From Rhodospirillales bacterium (GTDB lineage Bacteria; Pseudomonadota; Alphaproteobacteria; Reyranellales; Reyranellaceae): 46,570 nucleotides of DNA. Both the position numbers and the translations under genes were made by a program. The stretch's first letter is position 1, and every line of letters begins with the position of its first letter. Shown here piece after piece: positions 1-9,841 of the stretch. Location: the NCBI GenBank assembly GCA_947466085.1, contig CANIEC010000017.1, positions 1-46,570 on the forward strand, read 5' to 3'. Under the pieces are notes generated by a model. The model saw only the letters and a program-made list of their open reading frames with translations. It was not told where the DNA came from and ran no database searches.

Positions 1-187
1 CGACGGCGCCGCCGATCAGGCCGGCGCCGACCACCGCGCCGAAGCTGCCGCCGGTCGCGAGGCCGATGCCGGTGCCGGCCGCGGCGCCGACGAGCGCGCC
101 GGTCTGGCCATCCGACAGGTTGCTGGTGTTGCAACCGCCCAGGAAACCCGCCGCGACGACCAGCGTCAGGATCTTCGTCTTCATCAT
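1..187 (-). CDS. Glycine-zipper lipoprotein (C-terminal part outside window)
   Basis: Only the first 62 codons are in the window. The protein opens with two Met codons, a short hydrophobic stretch and a lipobox LGGC at residues 16-19, so it should be cleaved and lipidated at Cys19. It then runs into a Gly/Ala-rich segment (GALVGAAAGTGIGLATGG and onward) typical of glycine-zipper membrane-inserting domains. A purine-rich ribosome site (GGGGAG) lies just upstream of the start. It follows the DUF2950 gene by about 28 bases on the same strand, so it probably belongs to that transcription unit. Small lipoproteins of this type are usually outer-membrane or periplasmic, but their precise roles are mostly unknown. 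The identity rests on the lipobox and glycine zipper alone. Confidence 0.75.
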   Translation of the reverse strand, partial: MMKTKILTLVVAAGFLGGCNTSNLSDGQTGALVGAAAGTGIGLATGGSFGAVVGAGLIGGAV

Positions 188-209
188 ACCTCTCCCCTTA
201 ACGTCGACA

Positions 210-224
210 CCTCCGTCACGGAGG
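210..224. other. Short palindrome at the DUF2950 stop codon
   Basis: Two perfect 7-base arms (CCTCCGT and ACGGAGG) flank a single C. The palindrome covers the DUF2950 stop codon and lies in the gap before the lipoprotein start. No T-tract follows on the minus strand, so it is more likely an mRNA-processing or stability hairpin than an intrinsic terminator. Confidence 0.4.
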
Positions 225-1133
225 AGTCATGTCCGCCTTCACCCAACCCTTATCAGGATTGAAGGTGTTGATCATGCCGGCTTTTTGCGCTGTCTCCGGG
301 CCCAGGTCCTGCTGGTAGACCTCGCCCTTGTAGTCGACGATGAAGGTCATCACCCCGGTCACGCCGTAGCGCACCGGCCAGGCGATGGCGCCGAAGCCGC
401 CGATCATGCGGCCGTTGACGATGTAGTCGCGGGCGCCGCCCGGCGCCGCCGCGCCCTGGCCGTAGAGCAGGCGGAAGTAGTAGCCGTAATGGCCGTCCGG
501 CGCGTTGCCGTCGAGCTGGGCGCGGGCGACCGCGGGCCCCAGCGGGCTCTGCGGCTCGCCGGGCTTCGCCTCCCAGTAGAGCCCGTCCTTGCGGCCGGGC
601 GAGCTAAGGAGGCGCCGCGCATAGACCGGCGAGCCGGTCTTCATCGGATCCATCGCCGCGTAGTCGCGCTGGGCATCGACGATGGCGAGCATCGTCTGCA
701 CCACGGCGGCCTCGTCATGGCCGATCTGGCGCAGGCGCATCTCGCGCCAGCCGGCAACCGGATCGAAGCGCCATTCCGCGCCGTCTTTCACGACCGGGAT
801 CGGCAAGGTCCAGCCGGCCTTGCCGGCCATGATGGTCGCCTTGTCGCCGGAAACCTTGACCTCGTGGCTTTCGTCCCAGGCCGCGAGATAAGCCGCCCGG
901 CGCTCCTGGCGCTGCGCGGAGGTGGTCGGGATGAACTCGCCCCATTGGGGGCCGAGCAGGGCCCCCAGCGCCTTCTGGTCGCCCTTGCGGACCGCGTCCG
1001 TGAATGCGTTGGCGGCCGCCTCGGCCGTCGGGAAGCCCTGGAGCTTGGCTGCCTGCTGGGCGACCGCGCCGCCGGCCAGGCCGACGAAGACGGCCAGGGC
1101 CAGGAGACCGCGCCGGAACATCGTGCCGCTCAT
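216..1133 (-). CDS. DUF2950 family exported protein
   Basis: A 305-residue protein with a Sec-type signal peptide (hydrophobic core at residues 9-22, likely cleaved after AVA near residue 25). The mature part matches the DUF2950 family: an early Phe/Ala-rich helix, a central segment with PDGHYGYYFRLL, and a C-terminal part with YIVNGRMIGGFGAIAWP and TFIVDYKGEVYQQDLG. The family's function is unknown. It is periplasmic or envelope-associated by its signal sequence. It starts inside the stop codon of the DUF3300 gene (ATGA overlap), so the two are translationally coupled. DUF2950 and DUF3300 genes are commonly neighbours in Proteobacteria, which suggests a joint envelope role. The family call is firm; no biochemical role is claimed. 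Confidence 0.85.
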   Translation of the reverse strand: MSGTMFRRGLLALAVFVGLAGGAVAQQAAKLQGFPTAEAAANAFTDAVRKGDQKALGALLGPQWGEFIPTTSAQRQERRAAYLAAWDESHEVKVSGDKATIMAGKAGWTLPIPVVKDGAEWRFDPVAGWREMRLRQIGHDEAAVVQTMLAIVDAQRDYAAMDPMKTGSPVYARRLLSSPGRKDGLYWEAKPGEPQSPLGPAVARAQLDGNAPDGHYGYYFRLLYGQGAAAPGGARDYIVNGRMIGGFGAIAWPVRYGVTGVMTFIVDYKGEVYQQDLGPETAQKAGMINTFNPDKGWVKADMTPP

Positions 1134-2290
1134 CGCCGTCCTCCTCCCCCGAACCTTTCGCCCCCGCCGCCAGAACGCTCGCCGCCGCCACCCCAGCTGC
1201 GGTTCCCCCAGGACTGGTTGCCGCGGTTGAAGTCACGGCTGGCGCCGTTGCCGCCGCGATTGATGTCGCCGAATGCCCCGCGATCGCCACCGGCGCGATT
1301 CTCGACGCCGCGATTCTCCGCCGGCCGGGCCTCGGCTCCGCGATTTTGCACGCCCTCCGCGCCGCGCCCGTCGAGCTGGCCACGGAACTGCTGGCGCTGT
1401 GCCGCCGAATCTGGGCGATTCTGGCCGAATGCCTGCCGCTCGGCCGGCGTGCGGTAGGGCACGCCGTCGCGATGCGCCGGATCGTGGTTCCACTGGCCGT
1501 TGCGATAGCGGTCCGCGTTGAAGTTGTTGGTGATGCTGGTCGCCCGGTTGACGTTCACCGTCGTGTAGCTGTTGCCCCAGCCGCCGCCGCCATAGCCCCA
1601 GTGCCAGCCGCCGAACATCGCGGCACCTGCGGCCACACCCAGGCCGAACATCATGCCGGTCATCAGCGCCGCGCCGTAGTTCGGCGGCGGCGGATAATAG
1701 GGTGGCGGATAGGCGGGATAGGGCCAGGCGCCGTAGGCCCAGGTCGGGTTGTAGTAGGGGACGTAGAGCAGCTCGGGATTGGCTGGCTCGATGACGATTG
1801 CGCTGGCGCCGCCGCTCGACTGCGTCGTCACCGTCTGCTGCGGGGTCGACTTCAGGTTGCCGGCGGCCTGTGCCTTGGCGCGCAGGCGCTGAACCGCCGT
1901 CGCGACGTCCTTCTGCTGGCCGATCATCGCGTCGCCGAGCTTCTGGGTCCAGTCGAGCTGGTTGCTCATCATCTGCAGCGTCTGCGGAAACGCGACGAGC
2001 GACTTCACGCTGACGTCCCAGCTCTTGTCCTTCACCGCCGCGACGGCAGCGTCGCCCTTGAGGTTGGGGTTGGCCTGCGACCAGCGCGCCGCCTCGACGA
2101 TCTCCAGCGGATAGGTCGCACCCATCAGCACCTGCGACAGCAGCGCGTCGGGATAGAGGGCGACGGGCGCCAGCATCTGGTCGAGCTGCTCGGTCGTGAA
2201 CGGCTTGTTGGAGTCCTGCGCGCGCAATCCGTGGAAGGGGGCGAGAGCGAGCGCGGCCGTCGACAATGCAAGGAGTTTGCGTCGTTCCAT
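1130..2290 (-). CDS. DUF3300 family exported protein
   Basis: The chosen ATG gives 386 residues and has AAGGAA about 10 bases upstream. The open frame continues 30 codons further upstream, but those lack a signal sequence. The N-terminus (MERRKLLALSTAALALA) is a signal peptide with a partial twin-arginine look. The conserved DUF3300 core follows, with DQMLAPVALYPDALLSQVLM at about residues 39-58, then a Tyr/Pro-rich stretch (LLYVPYYNPTWAYGAWP). The last third is a low-complexity Asn/Arg/Gly-rich tail ending in repeated GGGGER-type units. The function is unknown. The protein is likely exported and perhaps wall- or membrane-associated. It is first in a three-gene unit with DUF2950 and a lipoprotein. 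The Gly/Arg/Asn tail looks disordered and probably varies between species. Confidence 0.85.
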   Translation of the reverse strand: MERRKLLALSTAALALAPFHGLRAQDSNKPFTTEQLDQMLAPVALYPDALLSQVLMGATYPLEIVEAARWSQANPNLKGDAAVAAVKDKSWDVSVKSLVAFPQTLQMMSNQLDWTQKLGDAMIGQQKDVATAVQRLRAKAQAAGNLKSTPQQTVTTQSSGGASAIVIEPANPELLYVPYYNPTWAYGAWPYPAYPPPYYPPPPNYGAALMTGMMFGLGVAAGAAMFGGWHWGYGGGGWGNSYTTVNVNRATSITNNFNADRYRNGQWNHDPAHRDGVPYRTPAERQAFGQNRPDSAAQRQQFRGQLDGRGAEGVQNRGAEARPAENRGVENRAGGDRGAFGDINRGGNGASRDFNRGNQSWGNRSWGGGGERSGGGGERFGGGGRR

Positions 2291-2376
2291 GTGCGGCTCG
2301 TTCCTTCGAAATGCCAAAGAAGAGGACGGGGGCACACTACCGGCGATGACCGTATCCCGTCCAGCGCAGCACCTCG

Positions 2377-4224
2377 TCACAGAAGACGATACACCTGCTC
2401 CGGCTCGTCCCTGCCCTTCACATGCCGCAGCTCCGGCTTGGGCAGTTCACCCAGCGCCTCGGGGCGCTTCATCGCCGCGATCGTATCGCCGCTGACCAGG
2501 ACGATCACGTCCTCGTCGGGGCCCATGAACTCCTTGCCGAGCTGTTCGAAGCGCTGCGCCACGTTCACCGTGTCGCCGACCACGGTGTAGTTGACCCGGC
2601 CCGGCGCGCCGATGTTGCCGACGATCACCGGTCCCGAATGGATGCCGACGCGCAGGCGGACGGGCGTCTTGCCGGCGGCAACACGCTGAAGATTGTCCTC
2701 GTGCACGACTCGACCCATTTCGAGGGCGGCATGGACCGCATGGTCGGCATGGTCCTCCATGGTCGAGAGGCCGCCCCACACCGCCATTACGCAGTCGCCG
2801 ATATACTTGTCGATCACGCCCTGGTCGTTCTCGATGCAGCTGCCCAGCAGGGCGAAGTGATGGTTGAGCATGTCGGCCGTTTCCTGCTCCGGCAGTTCCT
2901 CGGCCTGCGGCGTGAATCCCACGATGTCGGTGAACATCACCGTGACGACCCGTCGGCGCGACGCCACCGCATCCTCGCCCAGTTCCATCAGTCCTAAGAC
3001 GAGACGGCGCGGTACATAGGCGCCGAACCATTTCAGCGCGCCGCGCGCCTTGTCGAGGCTGTGGCCGGCATCGTCGATCTCGCGCAGCCGCGACTTGCGA
3101 TGGAACGGCTCGTCGAACTTGAGCTGCTCGATCAGCTCGGCCGCCGAGGTCAGGGTGCGGATGGAGCGCGCCATGCTGAGCCCCATCACCAGCGCCAGCA
3201 GCGCGGCGACGGCCAGCGTGATGCCGCCGACGATCGCCCCGTTCATCAGCCGGTCGAGGTCGCCGGTCGCGTCCTCGATCGGGAAGTACTGCCCGACCAA
3301 CCAGGGCTCCGGCCCGAACCGCCTGAGCTCGCGATAGACGAACACCCATTGCCGCCCGCCCTCTTCGACGACATGGCCGAGCGAGCCCAGCGCCCGGTCG
3401 ATCTGCGGCGACCGCACGGGCGTATCCCAGATCTTCGCGAGCACCGGGTCGTCCACCTCCTTGATCGTGGGCAGCGGCCGCTTCTCGGAGAGGCCGAGCC
3501 CACGGGGATCGATCAGCCGGCGCGCGGCCAGGACATGGTCACGGCCAACAAGGATGAAATAGCGCCCGTCGCCGCCCCGTACGGGATCGCCGATGAGATA
3601 CGAGAGATCGCCGACGGCCACCGTGGCGATCAGGCCGCCGATGAAGGCATTGTCGATGCGCCGCACCGGCGTGCGCACGTTGACCACCGGCTGCTTGATC
3701 ATCTCGCTCCAGAACAGGGCGCCCCAGAACGTGTTTTGGGCCGTCTGGAGCTGGCGGAAGCGCTCCATGCCCTGCGGCTGGTCGACGAGCGAGAGCGTTT
3801 CGCGCTCGATCGTGCCGTCGGGCTCGCGGACGGCCCGATGGAGCTTGAGATCGAGCGTGGCGAAGCCGACCGCCGAGACGGCGGGGACCTGCTGCATCAT
3901 CACGGCCAGCAGCTCGCGCATCGCGACCGGCGATTCGATGTCGACGCGGCCGCCGGCGGCGAGGGCTGCGATCAGTTCGAGCTGCTCGCTCACCGGATCG
4001 AGGCGGCTGCGGACAAGCGCCACCTGGGCGTCGACCACGCGGGCGGCGCGATCGACCAGCAGCCGCTCGGCGGTTCCGGTCGCGCCGGCCAGCACGACGA
4101 TGTAGGCGACGCCTGAAATCAGCGAGAGCGAAACGAAGGCAAGCGCCAGCGCGGCAACCAGGGGCAACCGCCAGGGGCGGCGCACGGCGGCTTTCGCAGG
4201 GGGTGCTTCGGCAATCTGGCTCAC
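2377..4224 (-). CDS. Membrane class III adenylate/guanylate cyclase with extracytoplasmic sensor
   Basis: A 615-residue receptor-type cyclase. It has one membrane helix at about residues 20-47, a large periplasmic Cache-like sensor region, a second helix near 329-352, a HAMP-like linker, and a class III catalytic domain from about 420. The two metal-binding aspartates are visible in FTDIVGF (about residue 433) and KYIGDCVMAVWG (about 477). The NYTVVGDTVN segment is typical of bacterial cyclases of this class. It should make cAMP, less likely cGMP, in response to an external signal. The only reasonable start is a GTG with no clear ribosome site, and this GTG is the last three bases of a perfect 15-bp hairpin. 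pckA lies upstream on the same strand. The domain call is strong; the ligand is unknown. Confidence 0.88.
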   Translation of the reverse strand: MSQIAEAPPAKAAVRRPWRLPLVAALALAFVSLSLISGVAYIVVLAGATGTAERLLVDRAARVVDAQVALVRSRLDPVSEQLELIAALAAGGRVDIESPVAMRELLAVMMQQVPAVSAVGFATLDLKLHRAVREPDGTIERETLSLVDQPQGMERFRQLQTAQNTFWGALFWSEMIKQPVVNVRTPVRRIDNAFIGGLIATVAVGDLSYLIGDPVRGGDGRYFILVGRDHVLAARRLIDPRGLGLSEKRPLPTIKEVDDPVLAKIWDTPVRSPQIDRALGSLGHVVEEGGRQWVFVYRELRRFGPEPWLVGQYFPIEDATGDLDRLMNGAIVGGITLAVAALLALVMGLSMARSIRTLTSAAELIEQLKFDEPFHRKSRLREIDDAGHSLDKARGALKWFGAYVPRRLVLGLMELGEDAVASRRRVVTVMFTDIVGFTPQAEELPEQETADMLNHHFALLGSCIENDQGVIDKYIGDCVMAVWGGLSTMEDHADHAVHAALEMGRVVHEDNLQRVAAGKTPVRLRVGIHSGPVIVGNIGAPGRVNYTVVGDTVNVAQRFEQLGKEFMGPDEDVIVLVSGDTIAAMKRPEALGELPKPELRHVKGRDEPEQVYRLL

Positions 4225-4255
4225 GCGGCGGACATCATAGGATGTCCGCCGCGTG
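4222..4255 (-). terminator. Strong hairpin between pckA and the cyclase gene
   Basis: Two perfectly complementary 15-base arms (CACGCGGCGGACATC and GATGTCCGCCGCGTG) enclose a 4-base loop (ATAG on the plus strand). It lies 19 bases after the pckA stop and runs into the GTG start codon of the cyclase gene. There is no T-tract, so it is not a classic intrinsic terminator. It may protect the 3' end of pckA mRNA, attenuate read-through, or hide the cyclase start. Confidence 0.6.
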
Positions 4256-4274
4256 GAAGCGATGTCCCGTCAGG

Positions 4275-5882
<1,608 letters not shown>

Positions 5883-6064
5883 AGCGTTTCTCCTGCTTTC
5901 CGGCCGATCCGAATGGCGAAGGTGGTCCAGCACTATGCGCTACTGGCAGGGCCGCGGGGAGGCAAGCCCCTTGCGACAAGTTAGTGTCGGCCAGCATGTG
6001 AATCGGCCTTCGCATCCGCGAGAAGAATGCTGCGACGCGAAACCGGCGGGCCTGCGTGACGGAA
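5883..6064. promoter_or_regulatory. pckA upstream region
   Basis: A gene-free 182-base gap that must contain the minus-strand pckA promoter. No convincing -35/-10 pair is visible. It holds a small dyad, CTTG-CGA-CAAG (5970-5980), overlapping a 5-bp hairpin CGACA/TGTCG (5974-5989). These could be an operator, but both are short enough to arise by chance. Confidence 0.3.
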
Positions 6065-6784
6065 TCAGGGCATCGCGCGAGCCTTGCCAACCAGGGCGAC
6101 CAAGACCTTGCGCGCCTCGCCGGCCGCCTGTAGCGGCACATCGAACGCAAGGCGGGCAACGTTCCCGGCCTGCCGCAGGTCGATCCCTTCGGAATCGATC
6201 CCCGTCATCCTCCATCCATTGCCGGCCCGACCGATCAACTTCGCGGCATAAAGCTGAACGGCATCCGCGTGATCGGCATTCATATGCTCGACGATGCCCG
6301 CCTCGGCCTCGGCAAGGCCCGCGGCCTGCGGCGGAACGAGTTCGGCCCCATCGATCCAGCGGATCTTGCCGAAACCGCCCACCAGATGGGCCCGCTCAAC
6401 CGTGACGCGATAGAAGCCGAAATCCTTGAATCCCGCATAGAGCGCGGCGTCCGGATGCCGCGCCAGGAAGCGTGCCTTCAGCCGTTCGTCGGCGGTCCGC
6501 CCGGCCCGGCCGAGCACGGTCGCCCGCGGGCCCGTCAGCGGCTGGTCGAGCCCACCGGTGCCGTTGAACAGCAGGGAGACGCGGTCGTCCGCCTTGATCG
6601 CCTTGGTATGTTCAGCCATATCGCTCAACAGAAGGATCGGCGACAGGTCGTGATCGACCGCCACCAGGACCAGGGAGGCATAGGGCCAAGCGGCCGGTTC
6701 GCCTGGCAGGTTGGTGGCCAGGGAAGCCCGGTCGAGAGCGCGCAAGAGGCCGCGCACGGTGCGGGGCATGTCGTCTTGGGTCAT
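6065..6784 (-). CDS. HugZ-like pyridoxamine 5'-phosphate oxidase-fold protein
   Basis: A 239-residue cytoplasmic protein with an N-terminal split-barrel flavin/haem-binding fold (residues about 10-150: PYASLVLVAVDHDLSPILLLSDMA, and later DFGFYRVTVERAHLVGGFG) and a C-terminal DUF2470 segment with EHMNADHADAV. This is the domain order of HugZ-type haem oxygenases and related haem-utilisation proteins. The family includes both true haem-degrading enzymes and uncharacterised members, so haem oxygenase activity is possible but not shown. It is transcribed away from chvI across a 120-base gap. No strong ribosome site is seen, and Met6 is an alternative start. No haem-transport genes are nearby, so the neighbourhood does not settle its substrate. 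Confidence 0.8.
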   Translation of the reverse strand: MTQDDMPRTVRGLLRALDRASLATNLPGEPAAWPYASLVLVAVDHDLSPILLLSDMAEHTKAIKADDRVSLLFNGTGGLDQPLTGPRATVLGRAGRTADERLKARFLARHPDAALYAGFKDFGFYRVTVERAHLVGGFGKIRWIDGAELVPPQAAGLAEAEAGIVEHMNADHADAVQLYAAKLIGRAGNGWRMTGIDSEGIDLRQAGNVARLAFDVPLQAAGEARKVLVALVGKARAMP

Positions 6785-6904
6785 GTTCGGATCAAAAAAG
6801 CCGCAATTGTTCGTTGAATATTGCGGGCCGGGAGGCGGCGGCGACGGCCCGGTCTATGATAGCATGATACAAAAGCCGTTGTCCGCTGCAGGAGAAGCCA
6901 AGCC

Positions 6905-7600
6905 GTGCGCAAGACCATCGCCCTCGTCGACGACGATCGCAACATCCTCACATCGGTGTCGATGCTGCTCGAAGCCGAAGGGTTTCAGATCAAGACCTAC
7001 AATGACGGTGCGTCGGCCCTGGAAGGACTCAACCAGTCGCCTCCGGATCTCGGCATCTTCGACATCAAGATGCCGCGCATGGACGGGATGGAACTCCTGA
7101 ACCGCATTCGCAAGACCCAGCAGTTCCCGGTCATCTTCCTCACGTCCAAGGACGAGGAGATCGACGAGGTGCTAGGCCTGCGCATGGGCGCTGACGATTT
7201 CATCCGCAAGCCGTTCTCGCAGCGGCTGTTGCTGGAGCGCATCCGGGCCGTGCTGCGTCGGGCCGATGTCGGCGGCGCCAAGGGCGAAGCCGCCGCCGAG
7301 CGCATCGTGCGCGGCGAACTGGTCCTCGACCCCAGCCGCCATCAATGCACCTGGAAGGGCAAGGAGGTGCACCTCACGGTCACCGAGTTCCTGCTCCTGA
7401 AGTCGCTCGCGGAGCGGCCCGGCCATGTGAAGAACCGCGACCAGCTCATGGACGCGGCCTACGGCGAGACGATCTACGTCGACGACCGCACCATCGACAG
7501 CCACATCAAGCGCGTCCGCCGCAAGTTCCGCGAGGTCGATGGCGAGTTCGAGCAGATCGAAACGCTGTATGGCATCGGATATCGATACCGCGACTCCTGA
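6905..7600 (+). CDS. chvI: Two-component response regulator ChvI (OmpR family)
   Basis: A 231-residue regulator: receiver domain (about 1-120) with acidic pocket Asp9/Asp10, phospho-acceptor Asp53 in [11 protein letters not shown], Thr80 and Lys102, then an OmpR-type winged-helix DNA-binding domain (about 130-230) ending in [10 protein letters not shown]. Length, sequence and the chvG neighbour identify ChvI. In Agrobacterium, Sinorhizobium and Brucella (BvrR) this regulator controls envelope, acid-stress and host-interaction genes. The GTG start has AGGAG about 10 bases upstream. The reading frame of chvG begins inside its last codons. The divergent spacing from hugZ (120 bases, AT-richer than its surroundings at 6790-6822) places the operon promoter there. 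Confidence 0.93.
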   Translation: MRKTIALVDDDRNILTSVSMLLEAEGFQIKTYNDGASALEGLNQSPPDLGIFDIKMPRMDGMELLNRIRKTQQFPVIFLTSKDEEIDEVLGLRMGADDFIRKPFSQRLLLERIRAVLRRADVGGAKGEAAAERIVRGELVLDPSRHQCTWKGKEVHLTVTEFLLLKSLAERPGHVKNRDQLMDAAYGETIYVDDRTIDSHIKRVRRKFREVDGEFEQIETLYGIGYRYRDS

Positions 7601-9377
7601 ACCCGGCGCGCGGCCGCGCGGGCATCAGACCTCAGGTTCCCGGATCGCCACGGCGCTCGCCCGCCTGCTGTCACGCGTGTCGCGCAAGGCGCCCGCCGTG
7701 ACCGGCGGGCCGGCATCGGCCAATGCTGCCGAATCGCCGTCGCTGCTGCGCCGGCGACGCAGCGTCGGCCGTGGCTACTCGCCGCTCACGCGGCGCATCC
7801 TGCTGCTCAACCTCATCCCGGTCGCACTGCTGACCCTCGGGGCGGTCTATCTCAGCGACTACGAGGAAGAGCTGATCGACACGGAACTCGCCTCGCTGCT
7901 GGTGCAGGGCGAGATGGTGGCGGCGGGCATCGGCGAGGTCGCGGTCGTCGGCGGCGAAACCACGGTGAACCGCATGGACACCGAGGCCGCGCGCCAATTG
8001 CTGACGCGGCTGGTGCGGCCAACCGGTGTGCGGGCGCGACTGTTCAGCGAGACCGGCGAACTCCTGGCCGATTCGGCGATGCTGAACGAGCTGGGCCGCA
8101 TCCACGTCGTGCCGCTGCCGCCGCCCGAGGCCCCCGCCGAAGCCGAATCGCACGTCAGCATCGGCGAGCGCGTCAGCGACTGGATCGCCCGCCAGCTGTC
8201 GCGGGTCGACCACTATCCCGAATATGTCGACAAGCCGGTACCGACCCTTCGCGATTTTCCCGAAGCGGCCAGCGCACTGCGCGGCTTCAACGCGTCGGCC
8301 GTGCGCAGTGCCGGCCAGGGGCGGCTGATGCTGAGCGCCGCGGTCCCGGTCCAGCGCTACAAGCAGGTGCTGGGCGCCCTGCTCCTGACGCGCGACAACC
8401 GCGCCATCGCAGCCTCGTTGCGCGAGGTCCGCTACGACATGCTGACCATCGCCGCCGCGGCGCTCGGCATCACCGTGCTGCTGTCGCTCTATCTCGCCGG
8501 CACCATCACCCAGCCGATCGTGCGCCTCGCCAGGGCCGCCGACGAGGTCCGGCTGGCGCGCGAGAGCCGGCCCGAGATTCCCGACCTCGGCAAGCGCGGC
8601 GACGAGATCGGCGACCTGAACGACGCGCTGCGCTCAATGACCGAGGCTCTCTGGTTGCGCATCAATACCATCGAGAGCTTCGCCGCCGATGTCGCGCACG
8701 AGCTCAAGAATCCCCTGACGTCGCTGCGCTCCGCGATCGAGATGGCGGGACACCCCAATCTCGATGCGGAACGCCGTGCCAAGCTGATGGCCATCGTCAT
8801 GGACGACATCAACCGGCTCAACCGCCTGATCTCGGACATTTCCGACGCCTCGCGGCTCGACGCCGAACTGATGCGCGGCGAGGTGAGGCCGGTCGACCTC
8901 GACAAGCTGTTGCGCGACATGGTCCACCACTATGCGGTGACCGCGAACCAGAAGTCCGGCGTCGAGGTCGACTTCCGGGTGGCCGCCAATCCGCCGTTCA
9001 TGGCGCACGGTCACGACGGTCGCTACGGCCAGGTGTTCCGCAACGTCATCGACAATGCCCTCTCCTTCGCGCCCAAGGGCTCGCGCATCCTCGTCGAGCT
9101 GGGCCGGGAATCCCGGAACGGGCCGTTCGTCGTCACCATCGACGACGAAGGCCAAGGCATTCCCGAGGACAATCTCGAATCGATCTTCCAGCGCTTCTAC
9201 TCCGAGCGTCCGATCGAACATTTCGGCCAGCATTCCGGCCTCGGCCTGTCGATCTGCCGCCAGATCGTCGAGACCTATGGCGGCACGATCACGGCCACCA
9301 ACCGGCGCGGCCCCGACGGCAGGGTGCTGGGCGCACGCTTCACCGTCCGGCTGCCCGCGGCCAGCGGACGCAAGTGA
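7569..9377 (+). CDS. chvG: Sensor histidine kinase ChvG
   Basis: The membrane partner of ChvI, 602 residues from the chosen ATG. Order: a basic, low-complexity cytoplasmic N-terminus (about 1-70), membrane helix (about 77-96), periplasmic stimulus-sensing domain, second helix (about 300-320), HAMP linker, HisKA dimerisation domain with phospho-acceptor His377 in [16 protein letters not shown], and an HATPase domain with the N box ([13 protein letters not shown]) and [10 protein letters not shown]. It should autophosphorylate on ATP and pass phosphate to ChvI. The ATG overlaps the chvI stop by 32 bases and has no good ribosome site. A later start is possible, since the first 60 residues are weakly conserved in character. 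Length fits the family (about 590-600). Confidence 0.92.
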   Translation: MASDIDTATPEPGARPRGHQTSGSRIATALARLLSRVSRKAPAVTGGPASANAAESPSLLRRRRSVGRGYSPLTRRILLLNLIPVALLTLGAVYLSDYEEELIDTELASLLVQGEMVAAGIGEVAVVGGETTVNRMDTEAARQLLTRLVRPTGVRARLFSETGELLADSAMLNELGRIHVVPLPPPEAPAEAESHVSIGERVSDWIARQLSRVDHYPEYVDKPVPTLRDFPEAASALRGFNASAVRSAGQGRLMLSAAVPVQRYKQVLGALLLTRDNRAIAASLREVRYDMLTIAAAALGITVLLSLYLAGTITQPIVRLARAADEVRLARESRPEIPDLGKRGDEIGDLNDALRSMTEALWLRINTIESFAADVAHELKNPLTSLRSAIEMAGHPNLDAERRAKLMAIVMDDINRLNRLISDISDASRLDAELMRGEVRPVDLDKLLRDMVHHYAVTANQKSGVEVDFRVAANPPFMAHGHDGRYGQVFRNVIDNALSFAPKGSRILVELGRESRNGPFVVTIDDEGQGIPEDNLESIFQRFYSERPIEHFGQHSGLGLSICRQIVETYGGTITATNRRGPDGRVLGARFTVRLPAASGRK

Positions 9378-9385
9378 CGATCTGA

Positions 9386-9841
9386 ATGGCAATCAGGGTC
9401 ACGACATATGTTCACGCGACCTGCATCGCCTTGCGCGCCGGCCGGAACTGGCGCGGCATCCTGCTGCGGGGGCCGTCGGGCGCCGGCAAGTCCGACCTCG
9501 CCCTTCGTCTCGTCGAGGGAGGCAGCCGACTGGTGGCGGACGACCAGACCGCGCTCGTCCGGGAAGGCCGCGGCCTGGTCGCCACGCCGCCCGGCACGCT
9601 TGCGGGCCTGCTGGAAGTGCGCGGCGTCGGCATCGTGAAGCTCGGCCGCTCCCAGCTTCTCGTCCGGGCGACGATCACGCTGCTGGTCGATCTCGTACCA
9701 CCGGACCGCATCGAACGCCTGCCCGAACGGTCACGGGAGACGCTGCTCGGTGTCGACCTTCCGGTGGTGGCGCTGGCGCCCTTCGAGGCCTCCGCCCCGG
9801 CGAAGTTGCGCCTTGCCCTCGCACGAGCCACAGCGGCATGA
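9386..9841 (+). CDS. hprK: HPr kinase/phosphorylase, short alphaproteobacterial form
   Basis: A 151-residue protein that corresponds to the C-terminal catalytic half of the 310-residue Firmicute HprK. It shows the Walker A motif GPSGAGKS (residues 29-36), LVADDQT after it, and the family signature LEVRGVGIVKL. It should phosphorylate, and perhaps dephosphorylate, the regulatory serine of HPr; the matching Ser61 is present in the ptsH product encoded nearby. The short form is normal in alphaproteobacteria and is not a truncation. It starts 8 bases after chvG and overlaps rapZ by ATGA, so all these genes appear co-transcribed. Confidence 0.92.
   Translation: MAIRVTTYVHATCIALRAGRNWRGILLRGPSGAGKSDLALRLVEGGSRLVADDQTALVREGRGLVATPPGTLAGLLEVRGVGIVKLGRSQLLVRATITLLVDLVPPDRIERLPERSRETLLGVDLPVVALAPFEASAPAKLRLALARATAA

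Noticed and set aside
5970-5989. Small dyad in the pckA upstream region as a ChvI or other operator
   Set aside because: Arms of 4-5 bases are too short to separate from chance, and no second copy is seen before chvI.
9386-9841. hprK as a truncated pseudogene
   Set aside because: The 151-residue form with Walker A and the HprK signature is the normal alphaproteobacterial version, and the target Ser61 of HPr is present.
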